A stretch of 64,000 nucleotides of DNA from Oopsacas minuta. Taxonomy: Eukaryota; Porifera; Hexactinellida; Lyssacinosida; Leucopsacidae. The stretch spans positions 398,743-462,742 of the forward strand of contig JAKMXF010000166.1 of the NCBI GenBank assembly GCA_024704765.1, given 5' to 3'. Positions 22,663 through 34,800 of the stretch are shown here, in pieces. The translations under genes and the position numbers were made by a program. The stretch's first letter is position 1. The number at the start of each line of letters is the position of its first letter. The notes below the pieces were generated by a model, which made no database searches, was not told where the DNA came from, and was given only the letters and a program-made list of their open reading frames with translations.

Positions 22663-23009
22663 AAAGGATTTAACCTCAGTGTTGGAAATAGAAGTAAGAT
22701 GGTGGCTTAAGTCAGCCACCAACAAATATTGATTTTATCGAGCACTGTTGACTAAACAATATAGTTGTAACCTCAACAAATGGGGTGCCAGTGACGCCGA
22801 AAACGCTACTCCGTTTGTAATTCGCTCTATTTATTTTTACTCCTCTTCCTTAGGAACCGTTTGTGTGGAGGTTTCATTATATAGAGTACCGGAATTTAGC
22901 TGTACTTTTGTAGTCTGCCGAGTGCCTACACCACAGATGAATTTTCAAGTTAGCAAGTATTTCTCGTATTTGTACTCACGCATAAATCTTTGTAGTAATA
23001 ATTTTTATA
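22663..23009. other. Intergenic, nothing recognised
   Basis: Contains an open frame of about 110 codons but with no recognisable motif. It overlaps the start of the next MITE and is not supported as a gene. Confidence 0.45.
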
Positions 23010-23195
23010 CTGTGGAGTCTCCCAAAACGAACACACCGAGAAGCGGACAATCCTTCTACAACGGACAAACCTCCTGGAACAGAATGAATTAGCATGCATA
23101 TATGAAATACTTTAGCAGTTTCCGAGGAGCGGACAACTACGTTAAACGGACAGAAGCGCTGTCCCCAACTTGTCCATTATTCGGAGACTCTACTG
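23010..23195. mobile_element. TA-flanked MITE, CTGTGGAGTCTCC ends
   Basis: CTGTGGAGTCTCCC at the left and the inverse GGAGACTCTACTG at the right are each bordered by TA. The internal sequence has repeated GCGGACAA/ACGGACA words. This is a small non-autonomous Tc1/pogo-like element. Confidence 0.65.
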
Positions 23196-23491
23196 TATAT
23201 ATTCCAACTTTCCAGATTTTGGTGGGACATCTTGCATTGTCACTTGTCAGACATGCTTTGAGTTCAATGTCCAGCCAAATCAGGCTAAAATCGGAATTGT
23301 CCCACCTTTTGTCCGCTAGACTAATGGTAAAATGCTAGGTCCGGCAAGTTTCCCAATATCCCGATTAATTTTGTAAACAATTTTAGCATACTAGCTCAAT
23401 TAAAATCTGGATTTGTACTGTATCCCACTGTAAGGTATAGGTACTGCAACAAGACTTGTATTACTATATCAGGTATATACATTAGAAAACA

Positions 23492-24094
23492 ATGAGAAAA
23501 CAGCATTACAGCTCAGTCAAGTTAATTAATGTAGGTGATATTTCTGTTGGTAAATCTGGCCTCAATAATACCTATGTTTACGGGGTCATGGATTATCCTC
23601 ATCATCATCGATTTGTTCCAATTTTTGTGAAGAAACTAATTACAATTGATGACATAACACTCAATCTAGATATTTGGGATACAGGCGGTCAAGAAAAGTT
23701 CAATGCATTCAATATATCTTATTATAGAACTAATGGAGTGATGTTAGTGTATGACATCACGAACAGAGATTCATTTGACAATTTGAGAGACAGCTGGTAC
23801 AAGGAGGTTCGTAGGTATTCAGAAAAGCACACTCAGTGTATTCTTGTAGGTAACAAATGTGATTTGGAAAGCAAAAGAGCTGTGGAGAGTTCTACAGGAA
23901 AGGAGTTTGCTGATAGTTTGAATATTCCATTCATTGAGACAAGTGCTAAAGAGAATATCAATGTAGAACAGGCGTTTGTATTATTAGCAGCTATGATAGT
24001 GAAGAAGTTACCTGAAGTAGAATCTGAGAGGAAGGACATCATCCTGTTAGATGGAGAGAGGAGGGAGACAAACAATTCTAGATGTTATTGTTAA
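23492..24094 (+). CDS. Rab-like small GTPase, copy 1
   Basis: This 200-residue GTPase of the Rab family controls vesicle traffic when GTP-bound. Visible motifs are the P-loop GDISVGKSGL (about residues 15-24), a G3 of WDTGGQEKF (Gly replaces the usual Ala), VYDIT, G4 NKCD, G5 ETSAK and a C-terminal Cys-Tyr-Cys for double prenylation. The conserved switch I Thr is not obvious (HHHRFVPIFV). From about 23750 to the stop, the DNA is almost identical to the third copy (50253-50861), and 23843-24020 is almost identical to copy 2 (39550-40107). The N-terminal halves are very different. This is the least damaged of the three and could be functional. Confidence 0.85.
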   Translation: MRKQHYSSVKLINVGDISVGKSGLNNTYVYGVMDYPHHHRFVPIFVKKLITIDDITLNLDIWDTGGQEKFNAFNISYYRTNGVMLVYDITNRDSFDNLRDSWYKEVRRYSEKHTQCILVGNKCDLESKRAVESSTGKEFADSLNIPFIETSAKENINVEQAFVLLAAMIVKKLPEVESERKDIILLDGERRETNNSRCYC

Positions 24095-24775
24095 AAGCTG
24101 TAAACACATATTTCCCAAGACCCTGTTGTTTCCAGCTGAAAATCTGGATAAAACACTTGATCACCATTAGTGAGAGCAGAAATATGCTATTGTCTGTGGC
24201 AAGTAGGAATTCTTGCTTACCGCAACAAAGTTATATTATTTTATTATGCATTGTGAAATTTCAGTGGGTATTTTCCAATATATTTCTATAAAGAAAATTA
24301 TCGAATTACTCTCTAATGGATGTCTCACACTAGTTAAAGGGGAAATTCTTCACTTCAATCCAAAAGGTGAAGTCAATACACAAGTACAACAGTAAGCGAA
24401 TTAAAATTAACTTATTCGATGAAAATATTTCTATTCATGCCATTATCGCTTCAAAATACACCAACCAACAACGAGGAGAAGCCAAGCATTAAACTCCCTA
24501 AAGAATGCCTGACATTAATCCAAGGGATAATATCTCTATAGAATTGATGGTTGTTTTTTTTTGAATCAATATTGGCACGGGTAGAAGGACTTTTGACGAA
24601 TTAGTTAATCAAATTGCGTTTACTGTTGTATTTGTGCATTTACTTCACTATTCGGATTGAGGTGAAGATTTTTCCCTTAGATCAATGCCAGACATGCCAT
24701 TAGGAAATAATTCAATATTGTTCATACTCAAATTATCTTTGAAATTAATTCGGTTAATATTTCACAATGCATTTA
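24095..24775. other. Intergenic, nothing recognised
   Basis: AT-rich sequence downstream of the Rab-like gene. Short ORFs lack any motif. An eight-to-nine T run lies at about 24553. Confidence 0.5.
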
Positions 24776-25283
24776 CAGCCAGCCCTCGCCGTTCGCTGTT
24801 TCGATTATTCGCGGGAATTATTTAGTGTCTCGTTTTACCATTCGCCATTATTCGCGGTTTTTGTTTTCGAGTTATTTTCGATCAAAATGATGTTTGGTAG
24901 AAAAATATTTTGTATGAAAGTATTATGGCGAAAATGTATTTTTTCTCGATAAACAGCCCAGTTACATTGGACAATATATCTAATTCAACATATCTCGTGT
25001 TTTTGTGGTATTTTAATCACGTGAAAACAGAACTTCTAGTATGAAAAATAAGCGAGTTCTAGCTTCTTATACTCACAAAAGTAATATTTTTAACTCAGTG
25101 AATACAATTACCTTTCAAAACTCATAATTCTAGCTCTATTATTCATTAGTATCACTTATTGTTTGTCGTTTTGTAATCTAGGAACCTCACTATTATCATT
25201 GAACTAAAGTCTTGCAGCTAGAGATTTTGCCATTCGCGACAATTCTCAGGAACGTACCCCCCGTGAACGGCGAGGGCTGCCTG
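24776..25283. mobile_element. Tigger/pogo-like MITE (CAGCCAGCCCTCGCCG ends)
   Basis: CAGCCAGCCCTCGCCGTTCG at the left and CGGCGAGGGCTGCCTG at the right are inverted and each is flanked by TA. End sequence and TA target fit pogo/Tigger non-autonomous elements. It is 508 bp long with no transposase. Confidence 0.85.
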
Positions 25284-25974
25284 TATTCCTAATTTGCCTG
25301 GCCCAAATTGGCATATTTCACTATTGTAAATATTCCTACTTGGCTGCGCTAAGTATGAATTCCTACTTTACTCAAATTCATACTTAGCGCGGAACACTAT
25401 CTATATAATTTGCTGTAAACAATGTTTTCGCTAGAATCAGAACTTCTTGATCTTCAAGAAAGCTGAAAACTATTTGTAACAGACATAATTTGGTAAAATT
25501 AGTGAAAACAGCTGTTAATTAACTCCTATTTAAATAAAGAAATATAATACGTACATGATTGTATTCCTACATGTAATAACCTAATCTCAATCTACTTTCA
25601 AAATAAAGATTCCTTAGGAAAAATGTTGGCTACATTTACAAAAGTAAATTTAACGAATAGTCCAAGAAACATAGTTTCAAACATTGATAAGTTACTTGAT
25701 TAATATCAGATAGGCCAGTACAGTGTATCATCAGAATCTCCTTTTGTAACACGAATGGGAACAGCTAGCTTTTTTGTATTATAGCAATTCCAATTAATTT
25801 CCCTGACATTAGTATAAACTTACACATAAAGGATCACTGACTGTAAGTTTCCTCCATGGTATGAATTAGTTTCTAACAGTTTCAATCCACTTCTATTGTA
25901 ATGTAGATAGATATGTATAAGAATCCTGGATTTCTGAAAATGAATCCATTCAGTTATTTGAATCTCCAAACGTG
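25284..25974. other. Intergenic with a perfect small hairpin
   Basis: No gene is seen. It contains the hairpin at 25346-25390; the rest is unassigned AT-rich DNA. Confidence 0.5.
25346..25390. repeat. 16-bp perfect stem, 13-nt loop
   Basis: GCGCTAAGTATGAATT at 25346-25361 is exactly inverted at 25375-25390. It may be an end pair of a minimal MITE or simply a structured spot. Confidence 0.7.
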
Positions 25975-27000
25975 TAATTTCTGGATCCTATTATTCGCCC
26001 CATCCAATTTGTCCTGAATTAGAGTTGATAATCTGTTTTGAATGTACATGAATTTTCTCTCATGAAGGCTTTCCCTATTTCACGGAACGGAAACGGATAA
26101 AATTATCTTTTACCACACATTTTACCTTGAAAATCATAGCATATTGTAGGACATCTTTTGTCAAGCAGTTATCATAACATTTCACGTGGAAATCAATTCG
26201 TACCATTGTTACAGGATCAAGTAATACCGCCTAGAAACCTCTCAGCTCTTAATTTATATGTTTATTGCTTAGCTAAGAGTCACAACAAATACTTGGCAAC
26301 CGCTGTCCTACAATATTCTGTGATTTCAAGGACGAATGTATGGGAACCGACAGTTTTAATTTTCCTCAAGTACAACTTGTTCCTTTCGTTCCGGAGAATT
26401 GCTTATCAAAATGGTCACATCCGGTTTGTTCCCTTCTGTAAAATAGGGAAGCTCTCATGAAGATCCAACTCTCCTCTTCATCTCCTCTCTACATCCATGG
26501 TCCCAATAAGGACACTGTACTTCTGTAGAGGACACTCATCAGCTAGATGGACATGATTATCTCTCCTCTCCTTCTGTCACACATCCATTCGGGCAAGGAA
26601 CTGGAAAGTGCTCACAGTCCTCCAAATGAGGATTCAATTCACAGGCCTTCACCTTTCCCACATAATTCACAGACCAGTTCTCTCAAGGGACACGAGTCTC
26701 TCTGGTGTTCTGGAATCAGTCTCTTCTCCAGTATTACAACTTTCCCTTCCTCTCTCCTTCTAGAGAGACATACCCCAGAGGACACAGTACAGAAAAGAAC
26801 TCACATTCCTCCAAGTGGTGTAGTGCTGTACTTACCATGTTACTCCATTTACACCCTCTATTCTTGGGGACAACTAATCTACTAATAAATTACTTATCTG
26901 TAAATACAAACTAAAGGCAGTTGTAATTAAACCAAAGCATTTTCGTTAACGATTTCACGATTTATTTTTTAACTGCTTGCCATGATACACCCTCAAGAAC
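25975..27000 (-). pseudogene. Second TRAF-like pseudogene, split by a MITE
   Basis: Bases 26453-27000 are a diverged copy of the 20.9-21.5 kb TRAF locus (RING-proximal, intron and zinc-finger coding parts), and about 25975-26067 matches its coiled-coil part. The MITE at 26068-26452 separates them. Frameshifts disrupt the zinc-finger frame (for example near 26560) and no MATH region remains. It is a duplicated, non-functional remnant. Confidence 0.75.
26068..26452. mobile_element. MITE with 10-bp TSD inserted in a TRAF pseudogene
   Basis: GCTTTCCCTATTTCACGG at the left and TGTAAAATAGGGAAGC at the right are inverted. TCTCATGAAG occurs at 26058-26067 and again at 26453-26462, a direct target duplication of 9-10 bp that suggests a Mutator-like or related superfamily. 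The uninterrupted TRAF sequence around 20955 contains the word CATGAAG once, which confirms the insertion. Confidence 0.85.
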
Positions 27001-27119
27001 ATATATTCCATATCCCAGACTGTCTAATTATCCCCGATTTTGTCGATATTTTCACGATTTTGCTTCAAAATTCCGATCCCGATTCCATTATTGTATCACT
27101 TCCTAAGTGATAGTATAAA

Positions 27120-28072
27120 TCTATATTATTAAATTGCTATTTTTGTTTGTCTGTCTGTTTGTTCGTTGTCAATCAAAGGATTTATGGTACGCTATTTTGA
27201 TTTGACTAAACATCTCGAATATGCTGAATCTGATTTTCACACTTTCGAATTAATCATATGTAAATTTATTGTTGCTTTATGAATATAAAGTAAACAAATA
27301 GTTGAAATCTCGAAATAAACCTAGAGACTTGCTCTCAACAGATATTCATGGATAATCAAGTATGCTGATTCCGAATTTCGCATTATCACGTTTCTCGCGT
27401 ATAATTATTGTTGTTTTATGAATATAAAGTAAACACATAGTTAAATCTCAAAATATACTACGTAGATGCTTGGTCTTAACTGCTGGAGAATTCCATGACA
27501 TGTCAACCAGCCATTTCACCACTATCAACCAATTTGTCTGAATAAGGCAATAGAGCAAGCTACTAACATGTCTTTACTTCAGGAAATTTCAGAACAATCC
27601 GTCATGTGGTTTCTGATTTATGACGCCACGAATTTAGATTATTTTGCTGTTTTACCAAGGATTCTCAAAATGTTGAAATCACTACTTCACATTAAACTCG
27701 AATAACTTGAAAAATATTTTCTAAACTGCTTTGTCAATTTCAACATTTTGAGAATCCTTGGTAAAACAGCAAAATAATCTAAATTCGTGGCGTCATAAAT
27801 CAGAAACCACATGACGGATTGTTCTGAAATTTCCTGAAGTAAAGACATGTTAGTAGCTTGCTCTATTGCAGCTTGCGAACACAGAGTGTTCTCAAGCTGC
27901 AGCGCGAGCAAGCGAAGTGGCTCGTAGAGTTAAGATAGGACGAGTTCGATTAGAGCGTGTTGCAGGAACTAACGAAATATTTTGCTTTGGCATTCGAGTA
28001 GCGTTCGCAAAACTCCATAACATAAAATGCATACCGCAGGAACTAGCAGAGATCCATGCGGAGCTCAGCTAG
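27120..28072 (+). mobile_element. Candidate Helitron-like element containing a foldback
   Basis: The 5' end, TCTATATTATTAAAT preceded by A, matches the animal Helitron start seen again at 30886. About 27120-27330 is homologous to 30886-31130. A possible 3' end is CTAG followed by T at 28069-28072, 2 nt after an imperfect hairpin (GAGATCC-ATGC-GGAGCTC). The 3' half differs from the 30886 copy, so the element may be chimeric or the 3' end may belong to another family. No Rep/helicase is present. Confidence 0.45.
27547..27869. repeat. Perfect 133-bp-arm inverted repeat (foldback)
   Basis: Positions 27547-27679 and 27737-27869 are exact reverse complements over 133 bp with a 57-bp spacer. Identity across the full arm means the inversion-duplication is very recent or is being homogenised. 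No target duplication is seen at its borders; it sits inside the candidate Helitron-like unit. Confidence 0.95.
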
Positions 28073-28418
28073 TTTATAATATTTTGTATTTCTCTAATAT
28101 GCAATAAACTATGCGGCAATTAATCTATTGGATAGTAGGAAGTATTGACATTTGAAAGAGGAGGCCTCAGTAAAATTTAGAGAAAAATACACTAATACCT
28201 GCCAATTCAGCATGAGGATTTGCATTTTTAATAGCTCGAAATATTTGTTATTAACAGGAATTTTACTGCTGTTGAGTTACATACATTAGAATTTAGCTTT
28301 GAGTCTAATATTACAAATTTATTGAGTAATTAAGTGACAGAATCTTATCGATTATATAAATCTGAATAATTGTAGCAATAATTATAATTACTTTTATTCA
28401 GTTTAGAATAATTTTACC
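28073..28418. other. Upstream region of the NHL gene
   Basis: AT-rich DNA with no exon recognised. It probably holds the promoter and 5' UTR of the NHL gene at 28419, but no element can be named. Confidence 0.4.
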
Positions 28419-29657
28419 ATGGCTAGTATTGAGGCTATTGTAGAAGATCGTTTCCTTTCACTTGTAAATAGTGCACGTAGTGAAATAAGGAATAAGTTCA
28501 AGAGAACTCACGAGGTGTTACGAGCGAGAGAAGCTGCTCTCTTAGATAAATTTGAAGATGAGTACATGGGAGTTAGTATCGCTGAGTACAACCAACAGTT
28601 ATCAATATCTAAAGATGGACTAAAAGATGCTCTGAAAGGGAATGAGAACAAAGAATTTCTTGATCAGAACTTGGATATGATTGATGCACGTATCGATGAA
28701 TTAGAAAACAGGGCCCTAACAGCTAAACACAGCTGCAAGAATGTAGTATTGGAGTGGGATGTTGAGTTAGAGAAGAAACTGAGCGTAACAGGTGACATAC
28801 ATCTGAATTCTATGAAAGATATACGAGACTACAAGAAGCTAGGAGAACCTGTAGCAACATTTGGGAAACATAGAAATACACCTGAATCTTCACCTGGTGT
28901 ATTTTATTATCCTAGCGGTATTGCGAATAATCCAGTGAATACTTTTATGTATATTTGTGATACATGCAATAATCGTGTACAAGTTTTTAACAAATCTTCT
29001 GAGTTTTGTATTTCAATTCAGAGAGCAGATGAATTTTCCTTTTGGAATTTGTATCAATCAGAATCAGTTCTATGTCACTCAGTATGGTTCAAATAGTCTC
29101 ACTGTATATTCTACGGAAGGGAAATATCTGCAATCTGTTGGAGGGAAATGGAAGAATGAATTGGAATTTGATAAACCAAGAGGAGTTGATTATTCAACTG
29201 AAATGAATAGAATATATATTGCTGAAAAGGGAAATGACAGAGTTCATTGTTTGAATTCAGATCTCACATTCCATTCATTTATTGACAATATTTTGGGTGC
29301 TAGAAATGTAAAACTAACATCTAAAGAAATTATTGTGTTGTGTGACCGTAATCCTTGTGTCTCTATCTTCTCATATTCTCATCAGCTGATTAGAGAAATT
29401 ATTCCACGTGGTAAAGGGTATAGGTTGGTTAATCGTCCGTCTCAATCTGTTCTTGATGAGGATTTCAATTTTCTTATTTCTGATTACAATTCTAACTGTA
29501 TTTGTGTCTGTTCTTATGAGAGAGAATTTATCCACAAATTTGGTAAAGAAGCAGGAGAGAGAGGAAATTTTATACATCCGCAAGCATTACTATCTGCCCT
29601 GAAGGAAGAATTATCATTACTTCTGATGATCCCACCCATTGTATACGGATATTCTGA
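28419..29657 (+). pseudogene. Coiled-coil NHL-repeat protein gene with two frameshifts
   Basis: From ATG 28419: a coiled coil (about residues 1-125), then NHL blades (YICDTCNNRVQVF, QFYVTQYGSNSLTVY, RIYIAEKGNDRVHCL, FLISDYNSNCICV). The frame shifts at about 29010-29040, where the continuation MNFPFGICINQNQFYV lies in another frame. It shifts again at about 29585, after which TICPEGRIIITSDDP and a stop at 29655-29657 complete the last blade in the third frame. Domain order matches the locus at 18.4-19.9 kb. Both shifts are single-base and near A/T runs, so an assembly error remains possible. As given, the gene is broken. Confidence 0.75.
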
Positions 29658-30885
29658 TCTCAATATACGCGTACTCATATTTCTCTACATTATTTTTTAC
29701 CAAATTCTACTAGTAATACTCTAGAATTTTTATATATTATTTCCCCATTGTATACTGTACTAAACTTCCCTTGTTCTGCCTTTCCTCTGCATTAACTTAG
29801 GTATTATTATATTTCACATCTGGTTCTCGTCGTTACGGTTAACAGCTAACAGTATTTCTAGCATCCCTGAAATTATTATATCCCATAATCGTTTAGTGTA
29901 GCTCTCTACCTCCAGGTTAAGTACTGATCTAAAATCACGTATAGCTGTAGAGCAGGAGCTTCCAACCTTTTCAAACAAGGGCCACAAAAAGCTAGCTTGG
30001 GAAACAAACAGTATAACCGGATCACTTAAAAATCCTCGCTGCCTGGCCTGTTTTGTCTTGTATTTTCTGTATTTATTGTATTTCCCACCTGATCACATAT
30101 GGCAGGACGCCACTTCAGCGGCAACCTGGGCCGCTGCAAAATTTCCAGTGTAGTCGGGGCGTAGCTCCTAAACAACAAGCAATAATTCCTACAACATTAA
30201 TTACCTTTCTATTGTCAAGTAGGTTTGAACCTTGAAATAATTTCTCATAACTGTGTAATACACATTTGGTTTGGAGTATTTTTCGAATGACTTTGTGCTT
30301 TGCGTATATAAATAAGATGGATAAATGTCCTCGGGGTTATATTCGAAAAACAATACTTAGGTACATAGATCAATATCAGATACCCCGTTGATATTTGGGT
30401 GAGATTGTATATAGATGAGGGTAAGATGCGAGCGAAGCAAGCCGAAATTTTGCAGTTTTAAATTTGTGCCAAAGGGGAAATGCCCGGGGAACGATATTTT
30501 TTGCCAGGGGGCGGAATTGCCCCCTGATGCGCCCTCCTTGAATGTGTCATGTATTTACTTAGTAAGTAATAATTATGTGATATTGCTCAAACTTGATCTA
30601 TTTTTTATGTCAAGTAGACGGTAGACTAGACGTCACTACGAATATATATGGCAAATTTGGTGGCTTAATCTCTAAAGGTGTCAACAGTAGAGTGAATATA
30701 TTAGACTGAAACAAATGGTATTGTACGTATATACAGAGCATTAAAGGAACGCGCTCCTATTTAATTGCAAACAATTTACAAATTTCATCGTTATTCACAA
30801 ATTATTAAATGGTTTGACTTTGCACATTTTAGCAATTACCCGAATGTCAATGGTTAAATTCAATCCTGATTACTTAAAATACAAA
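29658..30885. other. Intergenic with dispersed repeats
   Basis: No gene is seen. Bases about 29840-29945 match about 38275-38375 (shared CTCTACCTCCAGGTT block). A hAT-end-like word is at about 29950-29975 (AGGAGCTTCCAACCTTTT). A segment at about 30625-30705 is related to 3185-3275. The ORFs at 30053 and 30415 have no family features. Confidence 0.5.
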
Positions 30886-31327
30886 TCTATATTATTAAAT
30901 CTCAATGATTCTCTGTCTGTTTGTTCGTTTATTTGTCCGTTGTCAAGGAAAGGATTTATGGTATGCAATTTTGAAATTGTCACAAACTATGTATTTATCG
31001 TGTTTATCAAGGGAGTAAATAGAATTCAACAAAACTTCACTAAATATATCGAACATGCTAAATCCGATTTTCACACTTTTGGGTTAATCATATGGAAATT
31101 TATTGTTGTTTTTATGAATATAAAGTAAACAAATTTCAAAATTGCGGTAGAATCATGCTTTCTACCACTATGCTGGTACACTCGAGTATGCTGAGTCTGA
31201 ATATTGTGAACAAACATCAATATTATTTAATCTCAATTGTTGTTTTGTCTGTTTGTTTGTCCGTTGAATACCTCGAGGCGCAATGCGCCGAGGTCATCGC
31301 GAAGCGACGAGCCAAAGGCTCGTCTAA
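30886..31327 (+). mobile_element. Non-autonomous Helitron-like element
   Basis: It begins TCTATATTATTAAAT after an A and ends CTAA before a T. The last bases carry the hairpin GACGAGCC-AAA-GGCTCGTC directly before the CTAA end. A 5' TC, a 3' hairpin plus CTRR, and insertion between A and T without target duplication are the Helitron hallmarks. At 442 bp with no Rep/helicase ORF, it depends on another copy. Relatives: about 17690-17962 and 27120 onward. Confidence 0.7.
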
Positions 31328-31834
31328 TGTAAATCTGAAAGAATGAAAAGGAGCGCGATTGGAGAGCGGTCCATTTTCCTGGAGCGGAGTGCGCTCTTTT
31401 TCTGACTAAGGAGCGGTTGTGGGAGCGATTACCCGGATATCCCTTTAACCGATGTAAATCTTTCCGATAGGCCTTAAAAAAATCCTGGGAAGAACCCTGT
31501 CAGTCGGCACAGTGAAATAACAATAAATTTACATATTTGTGATTAATTCTATGAAAAAATAGTATTCCAGAATATATAATTATTCAAGTTTTATAGGACT
31601 GTACTTACTTCTGGATAAATATATTATATTACATACTAGTTCTGAAACATCTCGGAATGCAAAATTCAATATTAAAATAGCATACTAAGAATTCTTTCCT
31701 TGACAATGAACCAACAGACATACCCAGACTGACAACAGTTAAGATTTAATAATATAGACTTATTACATAGCAAGTTACCCGTTTTATTACTGAGCCAATA
31801 AATGTATAGTACGCACGATAAAAACGAATTTAAA
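31328..31834. other. Intergenic downstream of the adhesion GPCR
   Basis: Contains a GGAGCG-rich patch at about 31350-31420 and otherwise AT-rich DNA. The 3' UTR and poly(A) signal of the GPCR (minus strand) should lie here, but no site is certain. Confidence 0.4.
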
Positions 31835-34800
31835 TTAGTTATGGTTATTCTTGTAAGCAAGAATTGAGTCATCTTTTGAGGCTGGCCTTATGAGATTTAG
31901 TTTAAGAGGCTTGCAAGGCTCATTTGATTTCTGTAAAGTTGATTTGGAATCCCCAACACTAGTTGTAACAGGTGATTTTGCCTGAGAAGATTTTGTTCGC
32001 GTGAATACTCTGGGTATCCTTGCTTGGGGTATTCTAAATGTGACAAGGAAAAAATGAATGATCCCAATTGGTGTAGTAGAAAAGACATAGACCCATAGGA
32101 ATATTGTGGAAACATGTACGTTGTCAGGGTAAAACCTCGAGAATGCAAGAGGTAGAGACATAATGAAAGGCAAACTTAAAGTTGGAACCAAAACAATTGC
32201 GCCCAAAGCTAACTTTCTCAACCTTATCAATTCTGATTCCATTTCATATTTCCTTTTCAGACCTATTCGTATTTTGATGAGTACTAAGATTAATATTATG
32301 ATATTTACGAAGAGGACAACGAAAATCGGTACAAGGAATGTCCAGATTAAATTAGCTCGAGTGCTTATAAAGCAAGAATCTCCACATTCGTTATCAGTCC
32401 TGTCATACTCAATTTGTGAATCCAGGTACCCAAGACCAACAAACTTGCCATAAATTATCCATACACATGCCCAAGTGAATGAAACAGACCAACAAATGGG
32501 GATCAGAAAAGGGGATAACTTCCTGGGTGTTTTGAGTCCTACAATCCAGATAGAATATATAAGAAGTATCGCTATCCCGAGAGAAGATAGAAACACGTTT
32601 ATCCATAAGAAATGTAACATGAATGCCACTATAGTGCAGACAGCTGGGTGTTCTGCAAAAGCTTCTGCACCAAAAATAAATAGAAAGATGGCTAGTAAGA
32701 TACTCAAAGTATGATTGAAGTGCAATACGTTGATGTCTAAACGAAAGAACCTTTTTCCTGAAAAGATGAAAATGAAAAGTGAAGTAAGTAGAAATATCAA
32801 AGAAATTGAGAGAAAAGTATAGCTTGTTATCTGTAAAAGTAAATTTGAAATTTCGCTGATTTGTAATTCGCATTGTGTTGCTGTTGAAACCAACAATGCA
32901 AATGTCGTTAGATGAGCTGTAATGCATTCTACACTTCCATTACCGTCCCTCTTGATTAACGTGGTGATGCCTTCAGTAGACCAAGTACTAGAAATATATT
33001 CTCAATGAATGTGCTAACTAACAAATACAATTAATATTCAGTTGCTGCTAGGGTTATTATAATTTACTTTTGTAAGTATTCTTTGGGGGCAATTTTGAAG
33101 AGATTCTATTATAAAACATACCCGTCCTTTGTTAGAAAAACGCACTGAACTCTTGATTTTTCCTAAACATATATACAAAATATTAATACATGTATATTTA
33201 TAATTATATACATGATAGAGCCAACTTACAAAAACTAATAGCTTTTGTGCTTCATCTGTAAAACTGTATTCAATAGTCAAATTCCCAATTAACTGGCTGT
33301 TTGCTTGGATTGTAATTAAATCACTTACGATACTATCCAAAAATCGGAGTAAATACAAACTGAAAGATAGAACTCAACAAATATTGATCTTTTACTCACC
33401 TAACAGAATTATTTGCTAATTCATTCTTTTCATTATATATTTCACTGAGGATAATCAATGTAGTATCCGTAGCTATAAATCATAAATGATATACAAGAAT
33501 AAGAGACTATCGTACAGTTCATAATGTAGGCTAAAATGCTAAACTATTGTGAATTCAGTGTGAGTTTTTCAGGAAATTTCGGGCTATCCCTTGATCTATT
33601 GATTTGAAATTCATGAAATTATCGAGATTACCTTTAAACGATTTGAGATTCGTTTGTATTGTATTATTACCAACAGAGACACCTGTATTAGACTCAGCTT
33701 CCAATCTAACTATCACTAGCACTAGAAGATTTAATGAATTGCTAGAATCAATTGATTCAAAGTTTGGACATACGCCTTATCGCTGGGAATTTAGAAAACT
33801 TGTATCGACTAATTTACTTCAAATTTAATTTATAGTTGAAATCGTATATTTTATCCATTTGATTGCGCTTCCAAACACTACAAAATAACCTATTATGATA
33901 TATTATGATAAATACTGATAGACAAGATTATTTTTGATAGCTAATATGTGTCAAATGATAATAAAAACGAAGGCTAAATATTATCTGCTATTTTTAGTGC
34001 GTGTGTTAATCCAGTATTTTGAAAAATCACTAATATATACTCAAGGACAAAATAAGTCGATCGAAAATTACAGATGAATAAGATTATAAAGTTTTATAAT
34101 TTCTATATTTATATTACCAATGCTTTCTGCGAGAACCTCCAATGTTACTCCAGGTGATACGTTGAGACGAGTAAGTAAATTTTCCAGGATATCTTCTCTC
34201 TTTAGTAGGAATGCGACCTAATTTAATTGTTGTCACGTAAGTATTAATAATAGATAAATATTTACAAACTGTTTCAGTGTGCCTACTATATTATGTATTC
34301 ATTGGCCCTGTATTGACTTACTGTCTGATGTTAGATATTGAAATTCTCAAAACTTACTTCGCTGTTGCTTACTGTTGAAATTGACAATAGTTCCTACGAG
34401 AAACACATAAATTAATATTATCAAAATAATATTCAGACATATACAAGCAGGGTACGCTTGCTTGCGCTCCCTGACCTACGAATATATTGCAAACAAGTGT
34501 ATACAAGATTCTTACTTCTAGCTCCATGCAGAGAGATGAATTAGTGGATAGAACATAACAGTTTACTGTCTCTATAGAAAGTATTTGTACAGTATTATCT
34601 AGTGCAGACAATATTGTAGAAATATATATTACAGCTAACATACCATTCATAATAATAGTGATTGTTGGATCTTTTGTAGGTGTTGGTGTTGTAGTAATAA
34701 TAGTAGTAGTAGTAGTTGTTGTTGTTGTTTTTGTTGGAAATACCCCTACACCTAAATGAGATGACAAATTGCATTGTGAATAGTTATATGTTTAGGTTTA

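Noticed and set aside
22748-23338. Two adjacent ORFs downstream of the GGCTTCCCT MITE
   Set aside because: They run through a TA-flanked MITE (23010-23195) and show no protein family pattern.
30053-30624. Possible retroelement coding fragments
   Set aside because: GC-richer patches exist, but I could not recognise reverse transcriptase, integrase or gag motifs in any frame.
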